A stretch of 64,000 nt of DNA from Streptomyces liliifuscus (GCF_016598615.1 NZ_CP066831.1:10106001-10170000); one strand, 5' to 3'; numbered from the stretch's first letter, positions 25,571 through 34,843 are shown. Made by a program: numbers and translations. The notes: generated by a model from the sequence alone, not told the origin.

Positions 25571-26341
25571 ATGAACTCCGTCACCGTCAGAAATCTCCTG
25601 GTGCGGGGCATGCTCGCGGGTCTTGCCGCGGGTGTGCTCGCCCTGGTCGTCGCCTACTTCCTGGGTGAACCTCGGGTGGACGAGGCCATCGCGTTCGAGG
25701 AGGCCCACGCCCATGAACACGGCGGCGAGGAACTCGTCAGCCGTGCGATGCAGTCCACCGGTGGTCTGTCCACCGGCGTGCTCGTCTACGGGGTCGCGTT
25801 CGGCGGCATAGCCGCCCTCGCGTACTGCTTCGCCCTCGGCAGGATCGGCCGCTTCGGGCCGCGCGCGAGCGCTCTGCTGCTGGCGGGCGCCGGTCTGGTC
25901 GCGGTCTACCTGGTGCCGTTCCTCAAGTACCCGGCGAACCCGCCCGCCGTCGGCGACCCCGACACCCTCAACCAGCGCACCGCGCTGTTCCTCCTGATGA
26001 TCGTGCTCAGCGTGCTGCTGGCCGTCGCCGCGGTGATCCTCGGCAAGCGCCTCGCCCCGCGCCTGGGCAACTGGAACGCCACCCTCGCGGCGGGTGGGTT
26101 CTTCGTCCTGGCCGTCAGCCTGGCGTACGCGTTCCTGCCGTCCTTCAACGAGGCGCCGGAGGGCTTCCCCGCCACCCTGCTGTGGCAGTACCGACTGGCG
26201 ACCCTGGCCATCCAGGTGACCCTGTGGACCGCGTACGGACTGGTCTTCGGGCTGCTCGCGGAGCGCGTGCTGGCTCCCGGGCCGGCCCGGACCGAGGACG
26301 AGAAGGCGGCCGAAGGGCGGGCAACTCCCGTCGCGCACTGA
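25571..26341 (+). CDS. cbtA: CbtA, cobalt transporter membrane subunit
   Basis: 256 residues starting 28 nt after cbtB. Five to six predicted membrane helices, starting with LLVRGMLAGLAAGVLALVVA. A His/Glu loop after helix one (FEEAHAHEHGGEEL) is the likely metal-binding element. Second gene of the riboswitch-controlled cbtBA operon; a hairpin follows at 26356. Confidence 0.93.
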   Translation: MNSVTVRNLLVRGMLAGLAAGVLALVVAYFLGEPRVDEAIAFEEAHAHEHGGEELVSRAMQSTGGLSTGVLVYGVAFGGIAALAYCFALGRIGRFGPRASALLLAGAGLVAVYLVPFLKYPANPPAVGDPDTLNQRTALFLLMIVLSVLLAVAAVILGKRLAPRLGNWNATLAAGGFFVLAVSLAYAFLPSFNEAPEGFPATLLWQYRLATLAIQVTLWTAYGLVFGLLAERVLAPGPARTEDEKAAEGRATPVAH

Positions 26342-26355
26342 TCCGTTCACACACC

Positions 26356-26390
26356 GAAGGGCCCCTGGAGCACCATCCTGGGGCCCCTTC
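26356..26390 (+). terminator. Terminator after cbtA
   Basis: Stem GGGCCCC (26359-26365) with GGGGCCC (26380-26386), extended by GAA/TTC past a one-base bulge, loop 14 nt, 15 nt after the cbtA stop. Confidence 0.75.
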
Positions 26391-26440
26391 GCATGTGTGC
26401 GTGCGTGGCAGGCGCGTACGTCGTCGGCATTCCCTATTTC

Positions 26441-26454
26441 TGGAACACGTTCTA
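26441..26454 (+). promoter_or_regulatory. KstR-type operator upstream of the FadE26-like gene
   Basis: TGGAACACGTTCTA matches T-N2-AAC-N2-GTT-N2-A exactly, the same pattern as upstream of choA 11 kb away. It is centred about 68 nt before the start codon, between the cbtA terminator and the gene. Confidence 0.7.
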
Positions 26455-26515
26455 CGGTGTGCGCCGTCAGGTCCGGGTGGCCGAACGAGTGGGCCAGTGG
26501 GAGCCAGGAGGCGCC

Positions 26516-27706
26516 GTGCATCTCGAATACACGCCGGAGCAGCAGCGGTTGCGCACCGAACTGCGCGCCTACTTCGCGGAGTTGGTCCCCGACGACGTGT
26601 ACGCCCGCTACGGCGATCCGGCGGCGCAGAAGCGCTTCTACCGCGAGACCATCCGCCGGCTCGGCTCCGACGGGTGGCTCGGCGTGGGCTGGCCGAAGGA
26701 GTACGGCGGGCGCGGTCTGACCCCGATGGAACAGTTCATCTTCTTCGACGAGGCCGCCCAGGCCGGCGTACCGCTGCCGCTGATGGCGCTCAACACGGTC
26801 GGGCCGACGATCATGCAGTTCGGTACCGACGAGCAGAAGGGGTACTTCCTGCCGAAGATCCTGTCCGGCGAACTCGACTTCGCGATCGGCTACAGCGAGC
26901 CCGACGCGGGCACGGACCTGGCAGCCCTGAAGACCAGGGCGGTCAGGGAGGGCGACGAGGACACCGGCCACTACACGGTCGACGGCCAGAAGATCTGGAC
27001 GACCAACGGCGACACCGCCGACTGGGTCTGGCTCGCCGTCCGCACCGACCCCGACGCCCCGCCGCACAAGGGCATCACCATGCTCCTCGTGCCGACCTCC
27101 GACCCCGGCTACTCCTGCACGATCATCAACACGCTCGCCTCGCACGACACCACCGCGAGCTATTACGAGAACATCCGCGTCCCCGCCTCCCGCCGGGTCG
27201 GCCATGAGAACAAGGGCTGGCGGCTGATCACCAACCAGCTCAACCACGAGCGGGTCACCCTCGCCGCACACGGCACCATGGCCATCCGCGCCCTACACGA
27301 CGTACAGCGCTGGGCCATGGAGACCAAGCTCGCCGACGGCCGCCGCGTCGTCGACCTCCCCTGGGTGCGCCGCCGCCTGGCCCAGACCCACACGAGGCTC
27401 GACGCGATGAAACTCCTCAACTGGCAGATGGTGAACGCCGTCCAGGAGGGCACGCTCACCCCGCAGGACGCCTCCGCCGTCAAGGTGTACGGCTCCGAGG
27501 CCCGCCGGGACGCGTACGCCTGGCTCATGGAGGTCGTCGCCGTGGCCGGTGTCCTCAAGGAGGGCTCCGCGGGCGCCGTACTCCACGGCGAACTGGAGCG
27601 CGGCTACCGCTCGGCCGTGATCTTCACCTTCGGCGGCGGCAACAACGAGATCCAGCGGGAGATCATCTCGTGGATCGGCCTGGGGATGCCGAGGGTGCGG
27701 CGGTAG
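26516..27706 (+). CDS. fadE26: Acyl-CoA dehydrogenase, FadE26/ChsE4-alpha-like (sterol side-chain type)
   Basis: 396 residues from the GTG at 26516 with AGGAGG four bases upstream; an ATG 123 nt earlier gives unrelated sequence and would swallow the operator. It follows mycobacterial FadE26 closely from the N-terminus (EYTPEQQRLRTELRAYF; DGWLGVGWPKEYGGRG) through IGYSEPDAGTDLA, WRLITNQLNHERVTL and the C-terminal FGGGNNEIQREII. FadE26 works as a heterotetramer with FadE27 to dehydrogenate cholesterol side-chain acyl-CoAs. No FadE27 partner is in the window. The gene is monocistronic here, with a KstR-type box in front. The gene name is by homology to Mycobacterium. Confidence 0.85.
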   Translation: MHLEYTPEQQRLRTELRAYFAELVPDDVYARYGDPAAQKRFYRETIRRLGSDGWLGVGWPKEYGGRGLTPMEQFIFFDEAAQAGVPLPLMALNTVGPTIMQFGTDEQKGYFLPKILSGELDFAIGYSEPDAGTDLAALKTRAVREGDEDTGHYTVDGQKIWTTNGDTADWVWLAVRTDPDAPPHKGITMLLVPTSDPGYSCTIINTLASHDTTASYYENIRVPASRRVGHENKGWRLITNQLNHERVTLAAHGTMAIRALHDVQRWAMETKLADGRRVVDLPWVRRRLAQTHTRLDAMKLLNWQMVNAVQEGTLTPQDASAVKVYGSEARRDAYAWLMEVVAVAGVLKEGSAGAVLHGELERGYRSAVIFTFGGGNNEIQREIISWIGLGMPRVRR

Positions 27707-28186
27707 CCGGGGCTCCGGCCCGGAAACGGCTGTCGCCGACCGGCTGGTGGATCCCCTCGACGCCGGCCGCGATAGTCAGGGCGACCGACCACGATGCTCA
27801 CGGCGACCGACCGCGATCCGACCCCGATCCGGCCTCGAACGGGCTTCGATCCGGCCGCGCGGCCGGAGGCGTGGGATCTCGACGGCTTCCCGCGGCGATG
27901 GGTGGCGCAGCCGACGTACGTCTCACTGCCGCCATGCGCCCATGAGTTGTACGGAAGATCCGTACGGTCGTCCGGCACGGCGGCGCGGCAACTGCGACTC
28001 ACCGGCACCGTGTTGCACTGCGTTCCCGCACGTCTACACCGGCAACTGCCGCCCAAACACATTGTCCGCACGATGTCACGGCTGGGCCCCGGCTCACGGC
28101 CCGCCCCGTACAAAGTCGGACGATGGCTCGCCATACTGGACGAGCCAGGGGAGGGCGGGGCCGAACGACGGGGGCGATCGCAGCAG
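27707..28186 (+). other. 480-nt non-coding region before the kinase gene
   Basis: The kinase reading frame is open back to 27794, but that stretch has kinase-unrelated, Arg/Pro-rich sequence and no ribosome site, so I treat it as leader. It includes GCGACCGACC-type short repeats near 27780-27830 and an inverted repeat GTACGGA-AGA-TCCGTAC at 27949-27965 that may be a regulatory site. No other gene is seen. Confidence 0.6.
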
Positions 28187-30409
28187 ATGGGGGACACCAG
28201 GCTGATCCAGGGCCGGTACCGGTTGCTCGACCTGATCGGTCGAGGGGGGATGGGTGAGGTGTGGCGTGCCCGCGACGAGTCGCTGGGCAGACAGGTCGCG
28301 GTGAAGTGCCTCAAACCGTTGGGACAGCACCACGACAACTCGTTCACCCGTGTCCTGCGGGAGCGGTTCCGCCGTGAGGCGCGGGTGGCCGCGGCCCTCC
28401 AGCACCGCGGGGTGACCGTCGTCCACGACTTCGGCGAGTCGGACGGCGTGCTCTATCTGGTGATGGAGTTGCTGGACGGGCGCAATCTCAGCCAGCTGCT
28501 GGAGGACAACAAACAGCATCCGCTGCCCGTCGCCGACATCGTGGAGATCGGCGAACAGGCGGCCGCCGCCCTCGCCTACACCCACCAACAGGGCATCGTG
28601 CACCGGGACCTGAAACCGGCGAACATCATGCGGCTCGGCGACGGCACGGTGAAGATCTGCGACTTCGGCATCGCCCGCCTCGGCCACGACATCGGCTTCA
28701 CCTCCAGACTCACCGGCACCGGCATCGCCATGGGCACCCCGCACTACATGTCGCCGGAGCAGATCGGCGGCGACCAGGTCGACCACCGCAGCGACCTCTA
28801 CTCCTTCGGCTGCGTGCTGTACGAGATCGCCACCGGGGCGCCGCCCTTCGACCTCGACGACGCGTGGGCGGTCCTGGTCGGCCACCGGGACACGCCTCCC
28901 GAGCCGCCGCGCCGCCATCGCGCCGAGCTCCCCGAGTACCTGGACCGGGTCATCCTGGACCTGCTGGCCAAGGAACCCGAGCAGCGGCCGCACGACGCCC
29001 GCGAGCTGGGCCGCCGCATCGGAGCGGGCCGCACCGCGCCGACGTACGTGCCGACCGTGGTGTCGCCCCCGGTGCGGCCCGCGGCGCCGGAGCGGCCTGC
29101 CGCGCGAGAGGACCGGCTGCCCTCCTGGACCCGCGGTATGACCACCGGCCACAAGGCGACCGGCGCGGGCCTGCGCACCACACCGCCCGACGCCGCCGCG
29201 GGCCTCACCGGCGACTGGATCGCCCGCACCGACAGGCGCGGCACCCAGCCCCCGGGACCAGCCGAACGGCCCACACCGTCACCGGAGTTGGTCACCACCC
29301 TCACCGGCAGGCACAACGCCGGACTGAGCCTGGGGCGGCTCGGCCGCTGGGCGGAGGCGGGCGAGGTGCACCGCGCGGTCGCCGCCGAACGCGAACACGC
29401 GCTCGGCCCCGACCACCCCGACACACTGGCCAGCCGCTACGAGGTCGGCTTCACCCTCAGCCGCACCGGCCGCCCCGCCGACGCCCTGCGCGAATACGGG
29501 CACGTGGCCCAGACCAGGGAGCACGTGTTCGGCCCCGACCACCCGGACACTCTCGCCGCCCGCCAGGAAATGGCCTATGTACTGGGCCAGTTGGGCCGCC
29601 ACTTCGAAGCACACCAGGTCTACACGGCCGTGCTGGCGGCCCGGGAACGCGCCATGGGGCCCGAACACCCCGACACCCTGCGCTGCCGCCACAACCTCGC
29701 CTTCAACCTCAGCAGACTCGGGCGTCTGGAGGACTCGTACCGGATGGCGAGCGAGGTGGCCGCCTCCCGCGCCCGGGTGCTGGGCGCGAACCATCCCGAC
29801 ACGCTCGTCACACGGTACGAAGTCGCCTACGCGCTCGGGCAATTGGGCCGCTGGCCGGAGGCGCTGCAGACATACCAGGAGGTCGCCGAGGCGCGGGCGC
29901 AGGCGCTCGGCCCCGACCATCCCGACACGCTCGCCGCGCGCTACGAGGTCGGCATCAGCCTCGGCCGGCTCGGGCGCAGCGCCCCGGCACTGGAGCTGTA
30001 CCGCGGCCTGATCGACGACCGCACCCGCGTCCACGGGCCCGCCCACCCCGAGACCCTGCGCGCCCGGCACGGGCTCGGCGTCAATCTCGGCCGGCTCGGC
30101 AGGTGGGAGGAGGCGCTGGCGGAGTCCCGTGACGTGTGCGCGATCCGCGAGCGCGTGCTCGGCCCCGACCACCCGGACACCCTGGTCAGCCGGCGCGAGG
30201 TCGCCGTCGGGCTCGGCTGGCTCGGCCGGTGGGCCGACGCGCTCACGGAGTACCGCCAGGTGGCCGCCGCGCGCGAGCGTGTGCTGGGCGCCGACCATCC
30301 CGACGCGCTGGCCAGCCGGAACGACGAGGCGCACTGTCTGGAGCAGCTGGGGCGGGGGGCGGAGGCGGTGGAGTTGTATCGGAGGGTGGCGGCTTTGCGC
30401 CAGCGGTGA
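28187..30409 (+). CDS. Soluble Ser/Thr protein kinase with C-terminal TPR array
   Basis: 740 residues from the ATG at 28187. Hanks-type kinase domain at residues 8-275: P-loop GRGGMGEV (18-25), Lys40 in VAVK, HRDLKPAN with catalytic Asp141, DFG 159-161, MSPEQ 188-192. A Pro/Ala-rich linker to about 370 follows, then at least eight tetratricopeptide units of 42 residues marked by GPDHPDTLAARYEV. No membrane helix, unlike PknB-type kinases, so it is cytosolic and the TPRs probably bind partner proteins. Partner and signal are unknown. It stands alone but lies 2 kb from an operon that also encodes a TPR protein with a CHAT protease. Confidence 0.9.
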   Translation: MGDTRLIQGRYRLLDLIGRGGMGEVWRARDESLGRQVAVKCLKPLGQHHDNSFTRVLRERFRREARVAAALQHRGVTVVHDFGESDGVLYLVMELLDGRNLSQLLEDNKQHPLPVADIVEIGEQAAAALAYTHQQGIVHRDLKPANIMRLGDGTVKICDFGIARLGHDIGFTSRLTGTGIAMGTPHYMSPEQIGGDQVDHRSDLYSFGCVLYEIATGAPPFDLDDAWAVLVGHRDTPPEPPRRHRAELPEYLDRVILDLLAKEPEQRPHDARELGRRIGAGRTAPTYVPTVVSPPVRPAAPERPAAREDRLPSWTRGMTTGHKATGAGLRTTPPDAAAGLTGDWIARTDRRGTQPPGPAERPTPSPELVTTLTGRHNAGLSLGRLGRWAEAGEVHRAVAAEREHALGPDHPDTLASRYEVGFTLSRTGRPADALREYGHVAQTREHVFGPDHPDTLAARQEMAYVLGQLGRHFEAHQVYTAVLAARERAMGPEHPDTLRCRHNLAFNLSRLGRLEDSYRMASEVAASRARVLGANHPDTLVTRYEVAYALGQLGRWPEALQTYQEVAEARAQALGPDHPDTLAARYEVGISLGRLGRSAPALELYRGLIDDRTRVHGPAHPETLRARHGLGVNLGRLGRWEEALAESRDVCAIRERVLGPDHPDTLVSRREVAVGLGWLGRWADALTEYRQVAAARERVLGADHPDALASRNDEAHCLEQLGRGAEAVELYRRVAALRQR

Positions 30410-30437
30410 CGCTCCGCTGGGGTGCGCCGGTTCGAGA

Positions 30438-30454
30438 CGGGGGCTGCGCCCCCG
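30438..30454 (+). terminator. Terminator after the kinase gene
   Basis: CGGGGGC-TGC-GCCCCCG (7-bp stem, 3-nt loop) 28 nt after the stop, further closable by GGTT with AACC across a bulge. Confidence 0.7.
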
Positions 30455-30478
30455 AACCCCCGCCGCGGTCGTTTCTCG

Positions 30479-30531
30479 GCTGCGGGTCGGCTGTGGCTGG
30501 GCGCGCAGTTCCCCGCGCCCCTTACGGGGCC
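30479..30531 (+). repeat. Dispersed 53-bp intergenic repeat, copy A
   Basis: Nearly identical to 54718-54770; the shared core includes GCGCAGTTCCCCGCGCCCCT. It folds as GGGCGCG...CGCGCCC. This looks like a short dispersed repeat of Streptomyces intergenic regions, here between the kinase and FAD-oxidoreductase genes. Confidence 0.85.
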
Positions 30532-30582
30532 GGTTGCCGCGTGTGTCTGGCCGACCTAGATCATTGCGTGTTACCAAGAAGC

Positions 30583-32151
30583 ATGGCTGCATTTGAGGGA
30601 CACCGGGAGCAGGACGTCGTCATCGTCGGTGGGGGGCACAACGGTCTGGTTGCCGCCGCCTATCTGGCGCGGGCCGGGAAGTCCGTGCTGGTTCTGGAGC
30701 GGCTGGGGGTCACCGGCGGGGCGGCCGTGTCCACCCGGCCGTTCACCGGTGTCGACGCGCGGCTGTCGCGGTACTCGTACCTGGTCAGCCTGCTGCCCCG
30801 GAAGATCGTGCGGGATCTCGGCCTGGACTTCCGGGTGCGTGGTCGCACCGTCTCCTCGTACACCCCCACCGAGCGCGACGGGCGGCCGACCGGACTGCTC
30901 GTCGGGGGCGGCGAACGGCGCACCAGGGAGGCCTTCGCCAAGCTGACCGGGTCCCCCCGCGAGTACCAGGCATGGCAGCGCTTCTACGGGATGACAGGCC
31001 GCGTCGCCAAGAAGGTGTTCCCCACCCTCACCGAACCGCTGCCCACGCGCGACGAGCTGCGCGGCCGCATCGACGACGACGAGGCCTGGCGGATCCTTTT
31101 CGAGGAGCCGCTCGGGGTGACCGTCGAGGACAACTTCAGCGACGATCTCGTACGCGGCGTCGTCCTCACCGACGCGCTCATCGGTACCTTCGCCGACGCC
31201 CACGACCCGTCCCTGCGGCAGAACCGCTGCTTCCTCTACCACGTGATCGGCGGCGGGACGGGAGCCTGGGACGTGCCGGTCGGCGGTATGGGCGCCCTCA
31301 CCGACGCCATCGCCGGGGCCGCGCGCGCCGCGGGCGCGGTCGTCGCCACCGGCCATGAGGCGGTCCGGGTGGAGACCGACGGACGGGCCGCCGAGGTCAC
31401 GTACCGGACCGCGGACGGCGAAGAACGGACGGTCCCGGCCCGGCACGTCCTCGTCAACGCCTCACCGCAGGAGCTCGCCCGGCTCACCGGCGACGAGCAG
31501 CCCGCCCCCGCCGAGGGCGCCCAGCTCAAGGTGAACATGCTGCTGAAGCGGCTGCCCCGGCTGCGCGACACGTCCGTCGATCCGCGCGAGGCCTTCTCCG
31601 GGACCTTCCACATCGCCGAGGGATACGAGCAACTGGCGACCGCTCACGCCCAGGCCGCGTCCGGTGCGCTGCCCGAGGCCCCGCCCTCCGAGATCTACTG
31701 CCACTCGCTCACCGATCCGACGATCCTCGGCCCGGACCTGGTGCAGCAGGGCTACCACACGCTCACGCTCTTCGGCCTGCACACACCCGCCCGGCTCTTC
31801 GCCCACGACAACGACGGCGTACGCGAGGAACTGCTCAAGTCGACACTCGCGCAACTGGACTCGCACCTCGCCGAGCCGCTCGCCGACTGCCTGGCGGCCG
31901 ACGCGGACGGCCGCCCCTGCATCGAGGCGAAGACACCGCTCGACCTGGAGCGCGACCTGCGCCTGCCCGGCGGCAACATCTTCCACCGCGACCTCGCCTT
32001 CCCCTACACGCAGGAGGGCACGGGCCGTTGGGGCGTGGAGACCGCACACGCGAACGTCCTGCTGTGCGGCGCGGGCGCGGTGCGCGGCGGCGGGGTCAGC
32101 GGAGTGCCGGGCCACAACGCGGCCATGGCGGTGCTGGAGGCGTCCCCGTGA
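30583..32151 (+). CDS. FAD-dependent oxidoreductase of the phytoene-desaturase / PYROXD2 type
   Basis: 522 residues from the ATG at 30583 (only a weak AAGAAG upstream). N-terminal Rossmann FAD site VVIVGGGHNGLVAAAYLARA with the following acidic LVLERLGVTGGAAVS, and a C-terminal FAD-contact segment NVLLCGAGAVRGGGVSGVPG. The internal HVIGGGTGAWDVPVGGMGAL and LVNASPQELARL are typical of PYROXD2-like members rather than carotenoid CrtI. Reaction unknown; no carotenoid genes nearby. It ends 4 nt from the convergent TPR gene, leaving no room for a terminator between them. Confidence 0.85.
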   Translation: MAAFEGHREQDVVIVGGGHNGLVAAAYLARAGKSVLVLERLGVTGGAAVSTRPFTGVDARLSRYSYLVSLLPRKIVRDLGLDFRVRGRTVSSYTPTERDGRPTGLLVGGGERRTREAFAKLTGSPREYQAWQRFYGMTGRVAKKVFPTLTEPLPTRDELRGRIDDDEAWRILFEEPLGVTVEDNFSDDLVRGVVLTDALIGTFADAHDPSLRQNRCFLYHVIGGGTGAWDVPVGGMGALTDAIAGAARAAGAVVATGHEAVRVETDGRAAEVTYRTADGEERTVPARHVLVNASPQELARLTGDEQPAPAEGAQLKVNMLLKRLPRLRDTSVDPREAFSGTFHIAEGYEQLATAHAQAASGALPEAPPSEIYCHSLTDPTILGPDLVQQGYHTLTLFGLHTPARLFAHDNDGVREELLKSTLAQLDSHLAEPLADCLAADADGRPCIEAKTPLDLERDLRLPGGNIFHRDLAFPYTQEGTGRWGVETAHANVLLCGAGAVRGGGVSGVPGHNAAMAVLEASP

Positions 32152-32155
32152 CCGC

Positions 32156-34843
32156 CTACACCTCCGGCGCCTCCCCAACGAGCCGCCGCTCCTCCGCCTC
32201 CAGCGCGCGGACGGCCGCCGCGGCGGCCAAGTGGCGCTCGGCGGCGGCTCGTTCACGCTCGTTCCCGTCCAGCAGGTGCCGCAGGTCGACGCGGTCCCGG
32301 GCCAGGACCTCGCCCAGCATGCGGCTGCGGCCGCGTTCCAGGGCATCGACCGCCTGATCGAACCGGCCACGGTTCACGAGCACGTACGCGGCGCGCGACG
32401 CGATCACCCAGCTGCCCGCCACCGCCGACTCGCGCGAGCCGAGCGACAGCGACGCGGTGTATCGGCGGGCGTCCGCGTCCAGGGCGCGCAGGTAGGCGTC
32501 GGCGGCGAGCTCCGGCCGGTCGATGACCAGACAGCGGTCGCCGAGTTCGGCCGCGCCACGGGCGACGACCGTCCAGTCCCCGTCGGCACGCAGGCGCTCC
32601 ACCGAACGGTTCAGCAGCGAGACCCCCAGGGAGACCTGCTCCGCGTCGTGGCGTTCGGCGCCCAGGTCGAAGCACGCGAGGGCGTACGTCCTGGTCACCC
32701 GGGCCCACAGGTCGGGGCGGTCCCGTTCCAGGGACAGGCCGAGGACCGGCCGTAACAGGGCCTCGGCCCGTTCGTGCTCACCCCCGGCACGGGCGGTCTC
32801 GGCCCGCTGCCACTGGATCGCCGCCCAGTCGAGCGGGGCGTCCTCGCGGGTGTAGACGCTCTGGGCATCCCGCAGCAGCTCCTCGCCCTCGCGCACCGAC
32901 GCGGGGTCCCCGAGCCGCAGCAGCGTGACTCCCAACTCCCGCACGGTCAACGCCCAGTGCTCGGGCAGCGCGTCACGGGTGCGCACCTCCAGCGCCTCCC
33001 GGAAGCAGTCGGCGGCCGTGAGCAGATTGCCCTGCCGGTTCCCGAAGGCGGCCCGTTCCCGGTAGAGCACGGCGATGTTGTGCAGCGTGATGGCCCAGCG
33101 CAGCGGCTGGCTCGCCCGGTCACGCAGGTGCAGGGCCCGGCTGTAGAACTCCAGGGCCCGGTCCATGTTGTCGGCCGGATCGCCGCGCAGCCGTATGTGG
33201 TGGGCGTTGCCGAGCTGGCTCAGGGTCACCGCGCGCTGCGGGGCCCCCTCCGGCATGGCGGACAGGGCCGCGGTGAGGTGGTGGATGGCCTGCTCGCGGT
33301 TGTCCGCGGCCGAACCGGTCTGCCGGTTCTGGTAGTTGACGCCCAGTTCGTGGTGCAGGGCCTGCCACCGCTCGGGCTGTGCCTCGCGATCGGTGTCCGC
33401 GAGGGCTGCCTCCATGAACGTACGCGCCTCTTCGTGGTCCACGGCGTCGGGGCGCCAGGGCCGCACCGAGAGCGTCCTGGCCAGCTCGTGCCTCACCCGG
33501 GCACGGCTCTCGGCATGGGCCGGATCATCGGGCAGCAGGGCCAGCGCCCGCCGCAACTGCCGGGTGGCGGCGGAGGTCAGCGCGTCGGCGGGCCGGTCGG
33601 CGGGCTCCCGTGTGTCCACGTCCTCCAGCGCGCGCTCCGCCATGGCGAGTCCAGCGGTGGTCGCGTACATGTACAGCGGGCTCCCGGACCAGGGGCCTGC
33701 TGGTGCCGGGCCGTCACCGGCACCGGGCGACGCGTCCGGTGCGAACACGGCGGCGAGTTCACGGTCCAGCTGTTCCCAGGACCACGGATGGAGCTTCGGA
33801 TCGATGACCAGGGCGGCGGCGGACAGATGACGGCATACGGTCTCGGCGTCGTCGGGCTCGGGGTGGGTCAACTGCCGCAACAGACGGCCCAGATGGAAGA
33901 GCGCGACACCCTGCAACGAGGGCTGGTGCGTGTCGCGCGCCGAAGAGCCCACCGGCTCCCACACCTGGCCCGCCTCGATGACCTGGCCGTCCCACACCAG
34001 CTGTCGCAGATCGCTCAGCACCACGCCCGACACTGCCCGCATACGGCACAGCGCCGCCTCGTCGGCGGAACCCGTCATGCCCTCCGGTGGGTTCGCCACC
34101 TCCAGCGGTGTCGGCTCGCCGGCCTCCGCGGTCCGCGCCACGACGGCGTCCAGCGCGTCGGCGCACCAGGCGTGCGCCCGGGCGGCCAGCGCCAGGTCCC
34201 CGGCGTCGTGGGCAGCGGCGGCGGCCTGCAGATGCGAGACCAACGCCTCTGCCGCGTCGCCCGGTTGATCCGAGCCCTCCAGGAGCGTGAGGCCGTAGTG
34301 GTGCATGTTCAAGGCCCAGTCGCCCCGGGGACCGATCGGCGGAGCCAGGAGAAGCGCGGTGCGGTACGCCTCCAGCGCCGCGCGACGATTGTCGGTGGGG
34401 TCGCCGAGGGAACGGCGGGCGTACCGGTCGCCGAGCGCGCCCCAGGCCCGGGCGTACAGGTCCGGGATCTCGATGTCGTGGGCCGTGGAACGCCGCAGGA
34501 AGTGCAGGGCCGCTTCGCGGTTGGCCTCCTGGTCGCCGGTGGGACGCCTCATGTAGAGCTCGGAGAGCGTGTACTCGGTGAGCGCCAGTGGCTGCTCCGG
34601 CCGAGGCCGGGTACGGGAGAGGTGTTGTGCGGCCCGCAGCATCAGGGAGATCGCGTCGTCCGGCCGGCCGGCGCTCTCGGCGTCGTCTGCCGCCTGCTGA
34701 CAGCGGAACGCGTACTCCAATGGGTCCGAGCGGGGTGACAGGCCCCGTACGATCGCCCTGAAGGCCGCCGCCTCCCCGGCCTCGGTGACGGTCAATTGGG
34801 GCAGGGAAGGCGCCGGAAGCCCGCGCCGAGGTGGCCACTTCAC
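32156..34843 (-). CDS. TPR-repeat protein, partner of a separate CHAT protease (split TPR-CHAT)
   Basis: 895 residues; GTG at 34841-34843 overlaps the upstream stop in a GTGA junction, so translation is coupled. Entirely helical TPR sequence, e.g. WQALHHELGVNYQNRQTGSA, LSQLGNAHHIRLRGDPADNM, WAITLHNIAVLYRERAAFGN, repeated every 40-50 residues. The last part (VLVNRGRFDQAVDALERGRS, RMLGEVLARDRVDLRHLL) is exactly the kind of helix pair that precedes the caspase-like CHAT domain in fused TPR-CHAT proteins, yet the protein stops at EERRLVGEAPEV with no protease. A stand-alone CHAT protein is encoded by the first gene of the same operon. A sensor/scaffold role is inferred. Confidence 0.82.
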   Translation of the reverse strand: MKWPPRRGLPAPSLPQLTVTEAGEAAAFRAIVRGLSPRSDPLEYAFRCQQAADDAESAGRPDDAISLMLRAAQHLSRTRPRPEQPLALTEYTLSELYMRRPTGDQEANREAALHFLRRSTAHDIEIPDLYARAWGALGDRYARRSLGDPTDNRRAALEAYRTALLLAPPIGPRGDWALNMHHYGLTLLEGSDQPGDAAEALVSHLQAAAAAHDAGDLALAARAHAWCADALDAVVARTAEAGEPTPLEVANPPEGMTGSADEAALCRMRAVSGVVLSDLRQLVWDGQVIEAGQVWEPVGSSARDTHQPSLQGVALFHLGRLLRQLTHPEPDDAETVCRHLSAAALVIDPKLHPWSWEQLDRELAAVFAPDASPGAGDGPAPAGPWSGSPLYMYATTAGLAMAERALEDVDTREPADRPADALTSAATRQLRRALALLPDDPAHAESRARVRHELARTLSVRPWRPDAVDHEEARTFMEAALADTDREAQPERWQALHHELGVNYQNRQTGSAADNREQAIHHLTAALSAMPEGAPQRAVTLSQLGNAHHIRLRGDPADNMDRALEFYSRALHLRDRASQPLRWAITLHNIAVLYRERAAFGNRQGNLLTAADCFREALEVRTRDALPEHWALTVRELGVTLLRLGDPASVREGEELLRDAQSVYTREDAPLDWAAIQWQRAETARAGGEHERAEALLRPVLGLSLERDRPDLWARVTRTYALACFDLGAERHDAEQVSLGVSLLNRSVERLRADGDWTVVARGAAELGDRCLVIDRPELAADAYLRALDADARRYTASLSLGSRESAVAGSWVIASRAAYVLVNRGRFDQAVDALERGRSRMLGEVLARDRVDLRHLLDGNERERAAAERHLAAAAAVRALEAEERRLVGEAPEV

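Noticed and set aside
27794..28186. 131-residue N-terminal extension of the kinase
   Set aside because: Sequence is Arg/Pro-rich and unrelated to kinases, with no ribosome site; treated as leader.
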